Below, piece by piece: positions 28,363 to 36,530 of a stretch of 64,000 nt of DNA. The stretch's first letter is position 1. Each line of letters opens with the position of its first letter. Made by a program: the position numbers and the translations under genes. A model generated the notes under the pieces. It was not told where the DNA came from. It was given only the letters and a program-made list of their open reading frames with translations, and made no database searches. The stretch covers positions 310,001 to 374,000 of the forward strand of contig NZ_JAFCLG010000001.1 of NCBI RefSeq assembly GCF_018129685.1, in the 5' to 3' direction. This DNA is from Bradyrhizobium manausense (GTDB taxonomy: Bacteria; Pseudomonadota; Alphaproteobacteria; Rhizobiales; Xanthobacteraceae).

Positions 28363-29238
28363 TCACTGGGCGCGGGCGGGAACTGGTGCGGCCGGCTTCA
28401 AATTTAGGAGATTGCCGAAGAGGATCAGGGCCGCGCCGAGCACGGTCCAGGCGTCGAGCCGCTCGGAATAGAGCAGCCAACCGGCGGTTGCGGTGAGGGG
28501 GACGCGCAGGAAGTCCATGGGAACGACGATCGTCGCGTCGGCGTAGCGCATCGCACTGGCAAGGCAGTAGTGCGAAAAAGTGCCGCAGACCGCGATGACA
28601 CCCATCCAGGCCCAAACATAGGCCGACGGCCAGGTCCAGACGAACAGCGTCGGCACCAAGCCCGCCACCGATTGCACCACGATCATCCAGAACAGGATCG
28701 AGAGCGCACTTTCGGTGCGGGTCAGCGATTTGACCAGTGCCATGGACACGCCAAAGCCCATGGCGGCGCCGAGCGCGATCAGCTGGCCTGGATTGATCTC
28801 GCCGGTTGCGGGCCGGACGATGACGATCACGCCGACAAGGCCGAGCATGATCGCGGCGATCTTCCACGGCGTCATGCGTTCGGACAGGAAGCTGGCCGCG
28901 AGGATCGCGGTCCAGATCGGCATGGTGAACTCGATCGCCACGACCTGGCCGATCGGGATCAGCGTCAGCGCGAAGAACCAGCCGAGCTGGGCGACGTAGT
29001 GAACGAAATTGCGCCCGATATGCATGGGCAGGCGCATCGTCTTCAGCGCCTTGAAGCCGCCGGCGCGGAAAATGATCGGCGACAGCAGCACGAAACCGGC
29101 CAGCGACCGCACCTCCATGATCTGGAAGACGTTGAGCTCGCGCGTGGTTTCGCGCCCGGCCACCGCCATGATCAGCATCAGCGACAGCCAGCCGGCCATC
29201 CAGAAGGCTGCCATGGTTTTGGACGGTGTCGTGCTCAT
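28363..29238 (-). CDS. EamA/DMT-family transporter
   Basis: A 291-residue inner-membrane protein with about ten hydrophobic helices in two EamA repeats (about 8-140 and 150-285). The family exports small metabolites such as amino acids or takes up solutes; the substrate is not readable. Start chosen at MSTTPSKTM, just before the first helix; a longer frame adds 29 arginine- and cysteine-rich residues without support, and no clear ribosome-binding site marks either. Divergent from the RidA gene. Confidence 0.88.
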   Translation of the reverse strand: MSTTPSKTMAAFWMAGWLSLMLIMAVAGRETTRELNVFQIMEVRSLAGFVLLSPIIFRAGGFKALKTMRLPMHIGRNFVHYVAQLGWFFALTLIPIGQVVAIEFTMPIWTAILAASFLSERMTPWKIAAIMLGLVGVIVIVRPATGEINPGQLIALGAAMGFGVSMALVKSLTRTESALSILFWMIVVQSVAGLVPTLFVWTWPSAYVWAWMGVIAVCGTFSHYCLASAMRYADATIVVPMDFLRVPLTATAGWLLYSERLDAWTVLGAALILFGNLLNLKPAAPVPARAQ

Positions 29239-29380
29239 GAAGGAGGCGGGAATCCAGAGGGGAGGCCGGTATCGGCGACATCGGCAGGGTTTGCAACGGC
29301 CAAAACTGCCGGTGCAGCGATGCACGGCGGCGTGCTAAGCCAAGCAGAGACCCAACAAGAAAATCGGGAGAGCTCCGCTC

Positions 29381-29779
29381 ATGCGCATCTTGCAGCCGGC
29401 CGAATGGAAAAAACCGCGCGGCTTTTCACATGGCGTGGTGGCGGAGGGGCCCGGCCGCTGGGTCGTGCTGGCGGGACAGACCGGCGCCGACGAGAGCGGC
29501 GAATACGCACCCGACATGGCCGCTCAGGTCGCGACCGCGCTGAAGCGGATCGTCAAGCTTCTCGCGGAAGCCGGTGCCGGCCCCGAGCACATCGTGCGTC
29601 TGACCTGGTATCTGACCAGCCGCAGCGAATATGAGGCCGCAGGCGCCGGTATCGGAGCTGCCTGGAAGGAGACGCTCGGACGCAACTTCCCGCCGTCGAC
29701 GCTGCTTTATATCGGCGGGCTCGTCGACGATCGCGCCAAGGTCGAGATCGAGGTCACGGCGTTCGTCCCGAACGCATGA
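29381..29779 (+). CDS. RidA-family protein
   Basis: A 132-residue RidA/YjgF/Rid-fold protein, usually a trimeric deaminase that hydrolyses reactive enamines and imines. Visible blocks: 'FSHGVVAEGPGRWVVLAGQTG', 'QVATALKRIVKLLAEAGAGPEHIVRLTWYLTS' and 'FPPSTLLYIGGLVDDRAKVEIEVTAF'. The usual catalytic Arg near position 105 of RidA (before VEV) is not obvious, as the site reads 'DDRAKVEIEV' one step off, so it may belong to a Rid subgroup. Standing alone. Confidence 0.87.
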   Translation: MRILQPAEWKKPRGFSHGVVAEGPGRWVVLAGQTGADESGEYAPDMAAQVATALKRIVKLLAEAGAGPEHIVRLTWYLTSRSEYEAAGAGIGAAWKETLGRNFPPSTLLYIGGLVDDRAKVEIEVTAFVPNA

Positions 29780-29783
29780 AAAA

Positions 29784-29806
29784 GACCCGGCGCGGGGCGC
29801 CGGGTC
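29784..29806. terminator. Bidirectional terminator
   Basis: Arms GACCCGGCGC and GCGCCGGGTC around GGG. An A run just before it gives a T run on the minus strand, so it ends the minus-strand secreted-protein gene as well as ridA. Confidence 0.8.
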
Positions 29807-29832
29807 GATGATTCCGCTACCGTGCTATCGTG

Positions 29833-30381
29833 TTATTTCGACAGCGAGATGTTGGCGCCGCGGAACTGGCTGTCGGCGCGCATCGTCACGCTCTGCTTGC
29901 TGCCCGACGTCCGCAGCGTGATGTTGGCGTTGAAGCCTGCGGTCGCGGCGACCAGCTCGTAGTTCCCGCCAGCGCCCTTGCCCTGCAGCGAGCCGCTGAT
30001 GTTGCGGCTGGACTCGCTCCAGCTTCCGCTGATGGCGCTGCCCTCGGCCTTGACGTTGGCGCCAAGGTTGAACTTGTAGGCATCGCTGGCGCAGGTCAGC
30101 GACATTTCCATGGTCGGACCGATCGGAGCGTATTTGGCCCGGCAGCGAATCCGCTCGGTCGAGCCGTCTTCGAGGCTGACGGTGCCGCCGCCGCTCCAGG
30201 TGCCGGCCAGCGGCGCGAACGGGCCGGCCTGGGCCTTGCTCTCCGTGCTGCCGGCAACAGCCGTCACAAACAGAACGGCGGCCGCCATCAGCAGCCGCCG
30301 ATTGAGAACGTTAGTTCCGAATAGCTTATTGGCGCGATGCTTCCCACCGCCCGCTGCACGGTATGCCTGCAGATGCTCCAT
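29833..30381 (-). CDS. Exported protein of unknown function, Bradyrhizobium type
   Basis: About 182 residues with an export signal ('NRRLLMAAAVLFVTAVAGS') and a mature beta-rich domain: 'GPFAPLAGTWSGGGTVSLEDGSTERIRCRAKY...LTCASDAYKFNLGANV...GSWSESSRNISGSLQGKG'. It resembles a lipocalin-like barrel. The start is uncertain: the Met of MEHLQAYR overlaps the preceding gene by 56 bases; the only later Met lies inside the signal core. Function unknown; I recall near relatives in Bradyrhizobium. Confidence 0.75.
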   Translation of the reverse strand: MEHLQAYRAAGGGKHRANKLFGTNVLNRRLLMAAAVLFVTAVAGSTESKAQAGPFAPLAGTWSGGGTVSLEDGSTERIRCRAKYAPIGPTMEMSLTCASDAYKFNLGANVKAEGSAISGSWSESSRNISGSLQGKGAGGNYELVAATAGFNANITLRTSGSKQSVTMRADSQFRGANISLSK

Positions 30382-30676
30382 TCCACTTCCCCGATCCGGC
30401 GTTGCCGCTGAGTTGACCGTTGGCATATGCACCATTGATCGAAACTTTAACAAGACCCCCGCTGCCGATAGTGCCGGAAACGTTAGCGCCGGGCGCGGTG
30501 ATCTTGCCATCGGCAACCGTCAGCGTGGAGCTTGCGGTCGGCTCGCACGAACCCGTCTTGGTCACGATGGTGACCTGCCAATTGCCGTCATAGGGGGTCT
30601 GGGCCACCGCGGGTGCTGCGAGGGCAGCGGTAAAAACTGAAACGGCGCAGAACGCCGCAATGCGAGCCAAACGCAT
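30326..30676 (-). CDS. Small secreted glycine-rich protein, unknown
   Basis: A 116-residue protein with a signal peptide (cleaved near VAQ, residue 26) and a mature beta-rich part 'YDGNWQVTIVTKTGSCEPTASSTLTVADGKI...GSGKWNGASAGIPCSGRWEASRQ' with two cysteines (near 44 and 107). It resembles the mature domain of the protein encoded just downstream and overlaps its start, so the two are probably cotranscribed and may be distant paralogues. Function unknown. Confidence 0.78.
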   Translation of the reverse strand: MRLARIAAFCAVSVFTAALAAPAVAQTPYDGNWQVTIVTKTGSCEPTASSTLTVADGKITAPGANVSGTIGSGGLVKVSINGAYANGQLSGNAGSGKWNGASAGIPCSGRWEASRQ

Positions 30677-30760
30677 GAATTTCGTCCTTGAATCTGTCTG
30701 ATATGCTGACCCTTATTCGGACGAAATGTGACGGAAATTTGTTGCGTTGCAAATCTGAAA

Positions 30761-30780
30761 ATTGTTCCTGCTGGAACAAT
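30761..30780. promoter_or_regulatory. 20-bp palindrome in the upstream gap
   Basis: ATTGTTCC-TGCT-GGAACAAT, perfect 8-bp arms, 85 bases upstream of the small secreted protein and within AT-rich promoter-like sequence. Regulator unknown. Confidence 0.45.
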
Positions 30781-30861
30781 GGTTTATTTGCGTTCTTGAT
30801 TCCAATTTTCGAAGCAGGATCAATGCGGCTTCGCGTTCATCCTTAACTTCAGCGCGGCGAC

Positions 30862-31449
30862 TCAGGAGAGAGCAGGTGCCGAGGTCGCGAACTGCTCGTC
30901 CTGAGCTTTCGCAGGCAAGGCCTTGTGGACCTTCGCATAATCGATCACGTCGGCGAGCAGCTTGAGGCCGAGCGGGGCCAGTGCCCGCTCCCAGAGCTCG
31001 CGGGCGGTCTCGCCCTTCTTCACGAAGCACCAGTCCTGGGCGGCGATGGCGCCGGCGTCCATGCGGTCGGCGAGGTGATAGATCGTGCCGCCGGCGATGG
31101 GATCGCCTTCCTTGATGGTCCATTCCACCGCCGCCTTGCCGCGATGGCGCGGCAGCAGCGAGGGGTGATAGCCGATGCCGCCGAGCTTGGCCGCGGCCAG
31201 CGCGTCCTTGCCGATCCGGGCATGGCTGTGGGCGGTGATGATCAGATCGGTGTCGGGGGCGATTTCGGAGGCGACCACCAGCTTGGGATTGGCCTGCACC
31301 ACCACCTCGATGCCGGCGGCCTTGGCGGTCGCGGCGAGGCGGTCCTCGGCATCGGCCACCACGACCCGCACGACCCCGACGCCGTGTTCGCGGAGCATGT
31401 TCAGTGTGGTCACGCCGAAATGGCGGGAGCCGACGAGGGTAATGCGCAT
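30862..31449 (-). CDS. Formyltransferase-fold protein (10-formyl-THF hydrolase-like)
   Basis: A 195-residue formyltransferase-fold enzyme. The signature reads 'GIGYHPSLLPRHRGKAAVEWTI' followed by 'IYHLADRMDAGAIAAQDW'. This is the form found in the N-terminal hydrolase domain of 10-formyltetrahydrofolate dehydrogenase (YHPSLLPRHRG) rather than in methionyl-tRNA formyltransferase (NIHASLLP); catalytic His and Asp are present but the Asn is replaced by Gly. The C-terminal folate/tRNA domain is absent. It may hydrolyse or transfer a formyl group; the substrate is unknown. Confidence 0.82.
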   Translation of the reverse strand: MRITLVGSRHFGVTTLNMLREHGVGVVRVVVADAEDRLAATAKAAGIEVVVQANPKLVVASEIAPDTDLIITAHSHARIGKDALAAAKLGGIGYHPSLLPRHRGKAAVEWTIKEGDPIAGGTIYHLADRMDAGAIAAQDWCFVKKGETARELWERALAPLGLKLLADVIDYAKVHKALPAKAQDEQFATSAPALS

Positions 31450-31753
31450 GGGTGTCTGATCCGTCTCGCAGCCGCGTTATCCCCCGATAACACGTCCGGC
31501 CGCCCTGTCACCACCCGCGCGGCGTCTGCGCCGGTTATCAACAATGCGCATGCAGCGCCGGTCGCCAACGGCCGCTCAAAGATGTCTGCGGCACGCTCCA
31601 ACCGTTGCCGCGCGGCCACGGTCGGCAGCAAATGATAAATGCACCGGTTCCTCTGCGTCATTTTTAACGGAAGGGAACCGGCATGTGCCGTAGAACGTGC
31701 CCAACCGGGGCTGGACAAATTTCATTCCGGATCCGTTTTCGAACCCGGCTTTG

Positions 31754-31783
31754 GCCGCTGGCGAGATCGCCAGCGGCTTTTTT
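31754..31783 (+). terminator. Orphan intrinsic terminator 1
   Basis: Perfect arms GCCGCTGGCG and CGCCAGCGGC around AGAT, followed by TTTTTT. No gene precedes it on the plus strand for more than 1 kb. Confidence 0.85.
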
Positions 31784-31881
31784 ATTGGCCCCATCGCAAC
31801 ATCATCAAACGGTAACGCGTTCTCAACCTCGCTGTCGTATCGACGAATCCGTCGCGGATTTGTATTGCGTACCGCGACACC

Positions 31882-31923
31882 AAAAATGTCCCGCCGGCGT
31901 GGGTGCGTCGCGCGGGCATTTTT
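31882..31923 (+). terminator. Orphan intrinsic terminator 2
   Basis: AAAAATG-CCCGC pairs with GCGGG-CATTTTT around a 15-base loop. It lies 16 bases before the following start codon and so could also attenuate that gene. Confidence 0.7.
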
Positions 31924-31939
31924 GCCGGGACCTATTTTC

Positions 31940-32179
31940 ATGTCGAACGCAATCGCGCAGATCGTGGACGCCTATGTGCGGCTGAAGAACCGCCGTGGCC
32001 TCGACGAGCTGATGATGCACAGGCAGCGGCTTGCGGTCGATCTGAAGAGCCGGGCATCAGGCAGCTTTGATTTCAGCCTGTCGATCGACAAGATCGATGA
32101 GGAAATCGCGATCATCGAGGCCGGACTGGCCCGGCTGGCGGCCGATGCGCCTGACCCTGGCGCAACGCGGTCCCGCTGA
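31940..32179 (+). CDS. Small helical protein, unknown
   Basis: A 79-residue protein, largely alpha-helical: 'AIAQIVDAYVRLKNRRGLDELMMHRQRLAVDLKSRAS' then 'IDKIDEEIAIIEAGLARL'. No membrane segment or signal. Start at the Met before SNAIAQ; upstream frame is not protein-like and contains a terminator hairpin. I recall similar short proteins in Bradyrhizobium but no function. Confidence 0.72.
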   Translation: MSNAIAQIVDAYVRLKNRRGLDELMMHRQRLAVDLKSRASGSFDFSLSIDKIDEEIAIIEAGLARLAADAPDPGATRSR

Positions 32180-32185
32180 CAGGGC

Positions 32186-32488
32186 TCAGTCGCGCCGTCC
32201 GCCATCGATCACGGTGAACAGCGGTCGCGCCTGGGTCGGCTCGACCAGCAATTCCTCCACCAGTGCGGTTGCCGCATCGACGTATTTGCGCGTCGGCTTG
32301 TCGAGCTCGCGTTGGGCCTCATCGTCGAGCGCGACTTTTGCCGCCTCCACCAGCTTGCGCATCCGCGCCGCGTGGTCGTCGCCCGCCGTCAGCGTCGCGC
32401 GCGCCAGGGAGCGCAGCACGAACAGCTCGCCCTCGAGGCGGAGCAGGCGGTCGTTGAGCCGGGAGAGGACAGCGTTGAGGTCGGCCAT
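32186..32488 (-). CDS. Small helical protein, unknown
   Basis: A 100-residue soluble protein, predicted all helix, opening with a leucine-rich segment 'DLNAVLSRLNDRLLRLEGELFVLRSLARATL' that could form a coiled coil. Convergent with the preceding small gene, seven bases between stops. Function unknown. Confidence 0.7.
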   Translation of the reverse strand: MADLNAVLSRLNDRLLRLEGELFVLRSLARATLTAGDDHAARMRKLVEAAKVALDDEAQRELDKPTRKYVDAATALVEELLVEPTQARPLFTVIDGGRRD

Positions 32489-32584
32489 GGCTTCGTATCG
32501 TGACAGGGAAGCCCGACCCGTCTACCGGCGATCGGTGAACGGAGTGCAAATGCCGAAGCTGCAATTGGGCCGATCGGCCCGGGA

Positions 32585-34633
32585 TCAGGCCGCCGTCCGC
32601 GCCAGATAGTCGCGCGCAAAGGCGAGATACCAGTCGAGGCAGGCCGGGTTGGCCATCGCCTCCTTGTTGATGACCTTCTCAACGGGCTGGCCGAGCAGCA
32701 GCTTCTTGATCGGCAGCTCCTGCTTCTTGCCCGAGAGCGTGCGCGGAATCTCTGCGACCGCAAAGATCTCGTTCGGCAGGAAGCGGCGTGACAGGCCGGT
32801 TTCGATCGCCTTGTTGATCCTGGCCTGCATCGCGTCGTCGAGGGCGACACCTTCGCGCAGCACCACGAACAGCGGCATGTAGCTGTCGCGGCCGAGATAT
32901 TCGAGATCGACGACGAGACTATCGAGCACCTCCGGCAGGGCCTCGATCGCGGAATAGAGCTCGCTCGTTCCCATCCGCAGGCCGTGCCGGTTGATGGTCG
33001 CATCGCTGCGGCCGTAGATCACGCATGAGCCATCCCGGCTGACCCTAAGCCAGTCGCCGTGCCGCCACACGGGCCCGCGGCCGCTGCCGTCGAAATTATC
33101 AGGATAAGTCTCGAAATAGCTCGCCAGATAGCGGGCGTTGCCCTCGTCGTTCCAGAAATAGAGCGGCATCGACGGCATCGGCTCGGTGCAGACGAGTTCG
33201 CCGACTTCGTCGATCACGGCGCGGCCCTGCTCGCTGAAGGCTTCCACGGCAGCACCGAGCAGGCGGCACTGCATTGCGCCCGGCGTCTGCGGCAATTCCC
33301 TGTTACCCCCGATGAAGGCGCCGGCGAAATCGGTGCCGCCGGAGATGTTCGCCCACCAGATGTCGGCCTGCGCCTTGCTGCCGTTGATCTTCGACAGGGC
33401 CGCAAAGCGGTCACCGAACCAGGCCTGTGTATCGGCGCTGAGCGGCGAACCGGTCGAGCCGAGGCAGCGCAGCCGCGACAGGTCGCCGGCGGCCGAAAGA
33501 TCGATCCCGGCTTTGGCGCAATTGGCAAAGAACGCCGCGCCCGCGCCGAAGAAGGTGGATTTCGATTGCGCCACGAAACGCCACAGCGTGGACCAATCGG
33601 GCTTGTCCTTGGTGCCGCCGGGGCTGCCGTCGAAAATGCAGCAGGTGGTGCCGCCGAGCAGGCCGCCGACCTGGCTGTTCCACATGATCCAGCCGGTCGA
33701 AGAGTACCAGTGATAGCGCTCGCCGAAGGAGTTTTGATGATAGGAGCAGCCGATATCGTTGTGCAGGCCGAGCAGCGCCAGCACGACGATGACGATGCCG
33801 CCATGGCCATGCACGATCGGCTTCGGCAGGCCCGTGGTGCCGCTGGAATAAACGATCCAGAGCGGATGATCGAACGGCAGCCACATCGGCTCGAATGCAT
33901 CGATGGCGGCGCCGGTCCTTGCGGTGATGTCGCAGAGCAGTGCGTCCGGTGCCGTGGGAGCAGCAGCATCGCTGTGCAGGATGACGTGCTCGACGGATGG
34001 CAACGATCGTCGCAGCTCGGCGACGACGTCCTTGCGGCCGTGCCGGCGCCCGGCATAGGTGACGGCATCGCAGGCGATCAGCACTTTCGGCTCGATCTGC
34101 TTGAAACGGTCGATCACGGCGGGCGCGGCCATATCGGGTGCGCAGACGCTCCAGACCGCACCGATGCTGGCGCTTGCCAGGAAACAGATGATGGTCTCGG
34201 GGATGTTGGGCAGATACGCCGCGATGCGGTCTCCGGGCTTGATGCCCTTGTCCTTCAGGTGCAGCGCGAGCGCGGCTGCCTTGCGCTTGAGCTCAGGCCA
34301 GTTGGTCTCCGTCAGCTTGCCATCCTCTCCGCCGGAGACGATCGCGGGCAGACCGGCGGCATGTGCCGCGTCAACATGCCGGAACACCTGCCGCGCATAA
34401 TTCACCTGCGCGCCGGGAAACCACACCGCGCCGGGCATCTTGCGCTCGGCGATCGCGACCGCAAACGGCGTCGGTGACTGCAGATCGTAATAGTCCCAGA
34501 TGCTGCGCCAGAACGCGTCGAGATCGCGCACCGACCATTGCCGCATCTCCTCGTAATCAGCGAAGGAGAGGCCGCGCTGCGCGGCAAGCCACTGACGGTA
34601 GAGGGCGATCTGCGGAACGAAAGGAGCGGTCAT
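32585..34633 (-). CDS. aacS: Acetoacetyl-CoA synthetase
   Basis: An adenylate-forming ligase of 682 residues that activates acetoacetate to acetoacetyl-CoA in the cytosol, used in ketone-body and poly-hydroxybutyrate metabolism. ATP loop 'YSSGTTGLPKPIVHGHGG', 'GNRELPQTPGAMQCRLLGAAVEAF', 'HGDWLRVSRDGSCVIYGRSDATINRHGLRMGTSELY', and the C-terminal catalytic lysine region 'LSGKKQELPIKKLLLG'. Start at MTAPFVPQ; an upstream frame extension of 33 codons is unsupported. Single gene. Confidence 0.93.
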   Translation of the reverse strand: MTAPFVPQIALYRQWLAAQRGLSFADYEEMRQWSVRDLDAFWRSIWDYYDLQSPTPFAVAIAERKMPGAVWFPGAQVNYARQVFRHVDAAHAAGLPAIVSGGEDGKLTETNWPELKRKAAALALHLKDKGIKPGDRIAAYLPNIPETIICFLASASIGAVWSVCAPDMAAPAVIDRFKQIEPKVLIACDAVTYAGRRHGRKDVVAELRRSLPSVEHVILHSDAAAPTAPDALLCDITARTGAAIDAFEPMWLPFDHPLWIVYSSGTTGLPKPIVHGHGGIVIVVLALLGLHNDIGCSYHQNSFGERYHWYSSTGWIMWNSQVGGLLGGTTCCIFDGSPGGTKDKPDWSTLWRFVAQSKSTFFGAGAAFFANCAKAGIDLSAAGDLSRLRCLGSTGSPLSADTQAWFGDRFAALSKINGSKAQADIWWANISGGTDFAGAFIGGNRELPQTPGAMQCRLLGAAVEAFSEQGRAVIDEVGELVCTEPMPSMPLYFWNDEGNARYLASYFETYPDNFDGSGRGPVWRHGDWLRVSRDGSCVIYGRSDATINRHGLRMGTSELYSAIEALPEVLDSLVVDLEYLGRDSYMPLFVVLREGVALDDAMQARINKAIETGLSRRFLPNEIFAVAEIPRTLSGKKQELPIKKLLLGQPVEKVINKEAMANPACLDWYLAFARDYLARTAA

Positions 34634-34757
34634 CGCGTGTCGGATTCGGTTGCGGGGAGGGGAAACTAGCCCGGACCGCAGCCTGGCAGAAGCCGTTATT
34701 CGCGGAGGCTGACTTGCGCCCCGCGTTCGCAATGACAGCGAAGAACGCTGCCTTTGG

Positions 34758-34985
34758 CTAGTACCCGACTCCCGCCCAGCGCCGACCGAACACCGCCGGT
34801 TTGGTCTTCACCGCCTGCCATCCGAAGAAGTGATGCTTGCCGGACCAGCTGTGCACCACGGCGCTGCAGATGCTGCATTTGAAGTGGCCTGAATGCGGCT
34901 CGGCGTGCTCCTCCCGGGTTGCGGTGTAGTTCATGCTGCAACCCGTGCAGGTGAATTCTTCGATCGTCCAGATGCTGTTGGCCAT
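34758..34985 (-). CDS. Small zinc-binding-type protein, unknown
   Basis: A 75-residue protein with two cysteine pairs, CTGC (about 13-16) and CSIC (about 37-40), plus neighbouring histidines (HSGHFKCSIC, HHFFGW), consistent with a zinc ribbon. No signal or membrane segment. Function unknown. About 120 bases upstream of the aacS start on the same strand. Confidence 0.75.
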   Translation of the reverse strand: MANSIWTIEEFTCTGCSMNYTATREEHAEPHSGHFKCSICSAVVHSWSGKHHFFGWQAVKTKPAVFGRRWAGVGY

Positions 34986-35282
34986 TGCACTTCAAGTGTT
35001 TTGGGGACCTTCCACCAAGCGTAGGCGCGAGCCTTTGCATCGGCGTAAACCGGCCCGAGGAAATCCGGTTAATCGGCGTTAGGAAAAGCTGGCTCCGCTT
35101 GCGGGCATTGCTTGATTGTCCCGATATTCTAAATGCCCGACAGTCCAAATCGCGTCGGCAGGCGGGCCAGGGGCCCCCGCGACGGCCTCGCGGGCGCACC
35201 TCTGCTCGGCTTGACGCCCGGCCTCGGGCTGGCAATAACGCTAGCCCGCGCAAGTGCCCGGGTTGATGCCGCAAGGAAAGCC

Positions 35283-36389
35283 GTGCCTGTGAAAAGTCTG
35301 CGTCAATTCCTGACGGGCGATGACGTCATTCAGCTCGTGATCCGGCTCGGCCTGCTGGCGCTGCTGATCCTCTGGACGCTCTACATCATCCGGCCGTTCG
35401 TGCCGATCCTGGCCTGGAGCTTTGTGCTCGCGGTGGCGTTTTATCCGGCCTTCAGCTGGGTCGCCAAGGTCCTCGGGGGGCGGCCCAAGACCGCCGCTGC
35501 CATCCTCACTCTGATCACGCTTGGCATTGTCCTTGGTCCCGCAACCTGGCTCGGCCTCAGCGCCGTCGATGGGGTGAAAGAGCTCGCACACGACCTTGGC
35601 ACCGGCGACCTCGCGCTCCAGTCGGCGCCGGCGTCGATCAAATCGTGGCCGGTGATCGGCCCGACACTCTATGAGCTCTGGGACCAGGCCTACACCAACA
35701 TCCGTGCCGTGGTGCGCGAGGTCGCACCCTATCTTCAGCCGCTGGCGGGACCGCTCCTGGTGCTCGCGGGCGATGCCAGCCTCGGCACGCTCCAGTTCCT
35801 GGTGTCGGTGTTCGTGGCCGGCTTCCTGTTTCCGCACGGGCCCCGGCTGGTTGCGGCGGGGCGCGGCTTCCTGTCGCGCATTGTGCCCGAGCAGAGCGAG
35901 CATTTTCTCGGGCTTGGCGGCGCCACCATCCGCGCAGTCGCGCAAGGCGTGATCGGCGTCGCCATCGTGCAGGCATTGCTTGCCGGCATCGGTTTCAAGC
36001 TGGCCGCCGTGCCGAGCGCCGGACTGCTGGCCTTTATCGTGCTGCTGCTGTCGATCGTGCAGATCGGCGCCTTCCTCGTGCTGCTGCCTGTCATCATCTG
36101 GATCTGGACCGCCAAGGACGTCACCACGGCGCTGGTGCTGACGGTGTTCTTCGTCGTCGTCGGTTTCCTCGACACCATGCTGAAGCCGCTGGTGATGGGA
36201 CGCGGTCTCAATACGCCGACCATCGTGATCTTCGTCGGCGTGATCGGCGGGACGCTCGCCCACGGCATTGTCGGCCTGTTCATCGGGCCGATCATCCTGT
36301 CGGTGGCTTGGGAAATGGCGGCGGCCTGGATCGGAAGCGAGACGGAAAAGCGGCCTGCTGCGCTGCCTGCTTCCGACGAGGTCCGATAG
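35283..36389 (+). CDS. AI-2E/PerM-family transporter
   Basis: A 368-residue inner-membrane protein with about eight helices in the AI-2E arrangement: paired N-terminal helices (about 18-60), one near 65-90, then after a soluble loop a cluster from about 180 to 350 ending 'NTPTIVIFVGVIGGTLAHGIVGLFIGPIILSVAWEM', a strong family block. Start chosen at a GTG with AGGAAAG upstream; a Met 50 codons earlier yields a low-complexity basic N-terminus. Substrate unknown; a relative exports autoinducer-2, others act as sodium/proton antiporters. Confidence 0.87.
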   Translation: MPVKSLRQFLTGDDVIQLVIRLGLLALLILWTLYIIRPFVPILAWSFVLAVAFYPAFSWVAKVLGGRPKTAAAILTLITLGIVLGPATWLGLSAVDGVKELAHDLGTGDLALQSAPASIKSWPVIGPTLYELWDQAYTNIRAVVREVAPYLQPLAGPLLVLAGDASLGTLQFLVSVFVAGFLFPHGPRLVAAGRGFLSRIVPEQSEHFLGLGGATIRAVAQGVIGVAIVQALLAGIGFKLAAVPSAGLLAFIVLLLSIVQIGAFLVLLPVIIWIWTAKDVTTALVLTVFFVVVGFLDTMLKPLVMGRGLNTPTIVIFVGVIGGTLAHGIVGLFIGPIILSVAWEMAAAWIGSETEKRPAALPASDEVR

Positions 36390-36467
36390 CGCGTCACGCG
36401 CCGATCACACCCATTTCGCAGAATGTGGACAATTGTGGATTGCGGTGGCAACCAGGGGGGCCATAGA

Positions 36468-36493
36468 ACTTGTCTAATGAAATAGACAAGTTA
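36468..36493. promoter_or_regulatory. Perfect 10-bp inverted repeat before the Nudix gene
   Basis: AACTTGTCTA and TAGACAAGTT around ATGAAA, 38 bases upstream of the Nudix start. The half-site TTGTCTA/TAGACAA resembles operators of GntR/HutC-family regulators. No T run, so it is not a terminator. Confidence 0.6.
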
Positions 36494-36530
36494 CGATGGC
36501 ACCAGATTCTTTTCTCGGTTTACGACAGGT

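Larger units (their letters stand above)
31450..31939 (+). other. Gene-free stretch with two orphan terminators
   Basis: 490 bases without a convincing protein gene. It holds two rho-independent terminators pointing right (31754-31783 and 31882-31923) and a GGAAC-N17-CGTG motif at 31674-31699, close to the GGAAC-N16/17-CGTT consensus of EcfG-type stress sigma factors. Short non-coding transcripts ending at the two terminators are therefore plausible. Confidence 0.5.

Noticed and set aside
30774..30800. EcfG promoter at GGAAC in the 30.77 kb palindrome
   Set aside because: No CGTT at the required 16-17 base spacing on either strand.
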